A stretch of DNA of 7,030 bases, taken from the NCBI GenBank assembly GCA_944387905.1, contig CALXGU010000077.1, positions 1 to 7,030 on the forward strand. Reading direction: 5' to 3'. The notes under the pieces were generated by a model. It had not been told where the DNA came from. It worked only from the letters and a program-made list of their open reading frames with translations, and made no database searches. This DNA comes from an uncultured Clostridia bacterium (lineage in GTDB: Bacteria; Bacillota; Clostridia; Oscillospirales; QAKW01). Below, piece by piece: positions 5,798 through 7,030 of this stretch (positions within the stretch are counted from its first letter, which is position 1; every line of letters begins with the position of its first letter). The translations under genes were made by a program, and so were the position numbers.

Positions 5798-7030
5798 ATG
5801 GCTAATACGATTATAGGTCGTGTGTTGGCGACAGAAAAGAATCCAACAACAATTGATAATTTTACATTTTGGACGGATCCCGAACTTATCTTAAATCCGT
5901 TTGATATCGTAAAGGTACAGCACGTTAATAATTCATTTTCCTATGGCGTTATCGAAGATATTGCACATATCACCGATGCCGCTAGTTTTCTTACCAACTT
6001 CATTTCAAGTGATTTTGGTGATGTTAACGCTGAAGAAAACACCCTGCGTGTAGGGATGAATTATGTTACCGCCAAGGTTGTTTGCAATACCGAAAATATT
6101 TATATTCCTCTTCAAAGCAACGCAAAGGTAATGTTGGCAACTGCCGAAGAAATTAACTACGCTCTTGGACTTAATGATATTCGTAATCCGCTTGTGTGTG
6201 GTTATCTTGAAATGTATGAGGGTACAAAAGGGTGTGAGAAAGTTACACTCCCTGTAAATCTCAACTCAAAATTCATTATTGGCCCCGAAGGTGCTCATTT
6301 GAACATTTCGGGTATCTCCGGTCTTGCTTCCAAGACTTCTTATGCGATGTTTCTTTTGAAGGCTATACAAGACAGCTATATGAAGAAAGATCCGCAGAAT
6401 GAGGACGAAGACAGTGTTGCATTTGTACTATTTAATGTAAAAGGTAAGGACTTGCTTGCTATTGATCAGTTAAATGACTTCTCTGATGAGCGTAATCCTG
6501 AGCAGGCTCGAAAGGATACTTTTGCTAAATACGAAAAGTTGGGATTGGCTGCTGAACCTTTCAAGAATGTTCAGTACTATTATCCTTACTCTATCCCCAA
6601 AACCCGTCATTGGAACACATATATGACGCCAGAAGAAGTTGAGGATAATATCAAAAAGAAGAAAGCAAAAAAGTACAAATACATTTATAAGTATGACAAA
6701 GAGAATCTCGATTTGATGTTTGCCAATATTGATGACTCCACTCAAACAATGGAATCTATCATCAGCTATATTATGTCGGGACAAGGTAAATTTAATCAAG
6801 TCAGTGATTGGCAGGAATTCCTTGAAGCAGTAAAAGAAAAGTGTTCTACCGAAACTTCTGGAAAAGACAAAGAAATCCCTGTGGCGAGCTGGAGAAAATT
6901 CTATCGCATCATTAATAAGAGCATTACTGATAATAAGATTTTCGCAAGGGATATTCGTGAAGATGAAGGTGAAACCCGTATTGGTGATGCCCTCAAATAC
7001 ATTAAGAAAAACGAAGTGCATGTTATTGAT
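5798..7030 (+). CDS. herA: HerA-like hexameric DNA-translocating ATPase, 3' partial
   Basis: GGAGGA at 5783-5788 lies nine bases before the ATG at 5798, and the frame stays open for 411 codons to the right edge. The N-terminus (about 4-105) reads as a HAS-type beta barrel: IIGRVLATE, ILNPFDIVKVQ, FSYGVIEDI. The P-loop follows at 172-180, GISGLASKT, preceded by FIIGPEGAHLNIS. The Gly normally before the Lys is Ser178, which is atypical. VAFVLFNVKGKDLLAID (207-223) is the strand and KGKDLL motif that often follows in HerA/FtsK-like proteins. An insert rich in Lys and Tyr lies around 285-300. The Walker B motif and arginine finger would lie beyond the window. HerA rings pump DNA to bound NurA nuclease; this pair probably does the same. 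A reverse-strand frame at 6470-7021 is a shadow of this gene. Confidence 0.85.
   Translation, partial: MANTIIGRVLATEKNPTTIDNFTFWTDPELILNPFDIVKVQHVNNSFSYGVIEDIAHITDAASFLTNFISSDFGDVNAEENTLRVGMNYVTAKVVCNTENIYIPLQSNAKVMLATAEEINYALGLNDIRNPLVCGYLEMYEGTKGCEKVTLPVNLNSKFIIGPEGAHLNISGISGLASKTSYAMFLLKAIQDSYMKKDPQNEDEDSVAFVLFNVKGKDLLAIDQLNDFSDERNPEQARKDTFAKYEKLGLAAEPFKNVQYYYPYSIPKTRHWNTYMTPEEVEDNIKKKKAKKYKYIYKYDKENLDLMFANIDDSTQTMESIISYIMSGQGKFNQVSDWQEFLEAVKEKCSTETSGKDKEIPVASWRKFYRIINKSITDNKIFARDIREDEGETRIGDALKYIKKNEVHVID

Noticed and set aside
6470..7021. Long reverse-strand open frame
   Set aside because: It lies entirely inside the HerA-like gene, has no ribosome site, and its Phe/Ile-rich text is what AT-rich coding DNA gives on the other strand.

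Overview
The window looks like an accessory region of a low-GC Gram-positive bacterium of the Clostridia type (my inference). The grounds are AT-rich coding sequence, strong GGAGG-type ribosome binding sites, a perfect sigma-A-type promoter and protein families common in gut Firmicutes. All genes are on the plus strand. There is no tRNA, rRNA, CRISPR array, transposase or integrase.

Region 1 (1-965) is the 3' part of a gene for a cysteine-rich DUF6076-like protein that begins before the window. Region 2 (966-1079) is a compact regulatory stretch: TTGACA, 17 bp, TATAAT, surrounded by four GTAAAT motifs. A 14-bp direct repeat covers the -10 box.

Region 3 (1080-4298) is a probable transcription unit driven by that promoter. 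It holds an AAA-type ATPase with a DUF234-like C-terminus (broken by two in-frame stops), an intact class III Fic AMP-transferase, and a second Fic gene. The second Fic has a VbhA-antitoxin-like N-terminus and a winged-helix C-terminus, and is broken by two single-base losses in T runs. Eight bases after it lies a 73-bp relic of the 3' end of another class III Fic gene. The block looks like a decaying Fic toxin or regulator island, or a real island plus sequencing errors.

Region 4 (4383-7030) is a tight, intact operon: an unrecognised 80-aa protein overlapping a NurA-like nuclease, followed 15 bp later by a HerA-like ATPase that runs off the right edge. HerA and NurA form a DNA-end-processing motor and nuclease in archaea. 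In an accessory island like this one a role in defence against foreign DNA is plausible but not shown. The small first gene is the part of the window I can least explain, and it is the best candidate for something new.
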